Below, piece after piece: positions 32,945 to 33,061 of a DNA stretch of 33,061 bases. The stretch spans positions 1 to 33,061 of the forward strand of contig JAGRPN010000438.1 in NCBI GenBank assembly GCA_019449555.1, written 5' to 3'. The stretch's first letter is position 1. The number at the start of each line of letters is the position of its first letter. A model generated the notes under the pieces. That model was not told where the DNA came from, did not search any database, and worked only from the letters and a program-made list of their open reading frames with translations. The translations under genes and the position numbers were made by a program. The DNA is from Ramlibacter sp. Its GTDB lineage: Bacteria; Pseudomonadota; Gammaproteobacteria; Burkholderiales; Burkholderiaceae_C.

Positions 32945-33061
32945 TCACTCGGCCTTCGTCGTGGCGCCGGCGCTGTCCGGCCGCCACACGGTGCCGATCG
33001 AAACGGTCTTGAGTTTCTTCTTGCGGCCGTACCAGAGGTTCACCAGGCCGCGCGAGAAGAA
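32945..33061 (-). CDS. secD: Protein translocase subunit SecD, C-terminal end only
   Basis: The last 38 codons of secD enter from the right edge: FFSRGLVNLWYGRKKKLKTV then SIGTVWRP, a sequence typical of the SecD C-terminus in Burkholderiales, ending AGATTKAE and TGA at 32947-32945. The rest of the gene is outside the window. Confidence 0.9.
   Translation of the reverse strand, partial: FFSRGLVNLWYGRKKKLKTVSIGTVWRPDSAGATTKAE

Overview
The window is GC-rich, densely packed chromosomal DNA of a betaproteobacterium of the order Burkholderiales. Protein content and gene order look most like Comamonadaceae (a Ramlibacter- or Variovorax-like genome), inferred from pgk/pyk/fba/purCEK/sua5 neighbours, dprA-smg divergent from def-fmt, a DUF1631 protein, and QseBC-type regulation of haem proteins. 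No database search was possible. I see no tRNA, rRNA, insertion sequence, prophage or CRISPR array, and no gene-free stretch longer than about 300 bases.

Layout. (1) 1-3042, minus: the first 1014 codons of a very large two-partner-secretion (haemagglutinin-like) exoprotein running off the left edge; a divergent GlcNAc-type glycosyltransferase follows. (2) 4278-6264, minus: translationally coupled tsaB-rimI-udg (tRNA t6A synthesis, S18 acetylation, family 4 uracil-DNA glycosylase), divergent from dacB (PBP4) and a SemiSWEET sugar transporter. (3) 8048-10217: two convergent SGNH/GDSL lipoproteins sharing a bidirectional terminator; the second has lost the catalytic Ser, Asn and His. (4) 10269-12956, minus: purE-purK-sua5, divergent from a thioredoxin/TPR chaperone (CnoX). 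(5) 13938-17547, minus: pyk, fba and purC, with a terminator hairpin right before purC. (6) 17591-21319, minus: a five-gene unit shp (sphaeroides haem protein) - dhc (dihaem cytochrome c) - cytochrome b561 - qseB-like - qseC-like, preceded by four TTAA-type hexamers at exact 11-bp spacing, and facing a 54-residue membrane peptide gene. This module sits between pyk and pgk. (7) 21644-26065, minus: pgk; then def, a duplicated BamE-like lipoprotein, fmt, azlC and azlD. (8) 26269-29245, plus: LysM protein, dprA, smg. (9) 29297-33061, minus: a DUF1631 protein with a Gly-rich disordered centre, secF and the end of secD.

Most genes are housekeeping: central carbon and purine metabolism, translation start and tRNA modification, protein export, DNA uptake and repair. 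The parts most worth attention are the SHP/DHC/cytochrome b redox module with its apparent self-controlled tandem operator, the catalytically dead SGNH paralogue, and the adhesin-like exoprotein with a C8 tract beside a glycosyltransferase.
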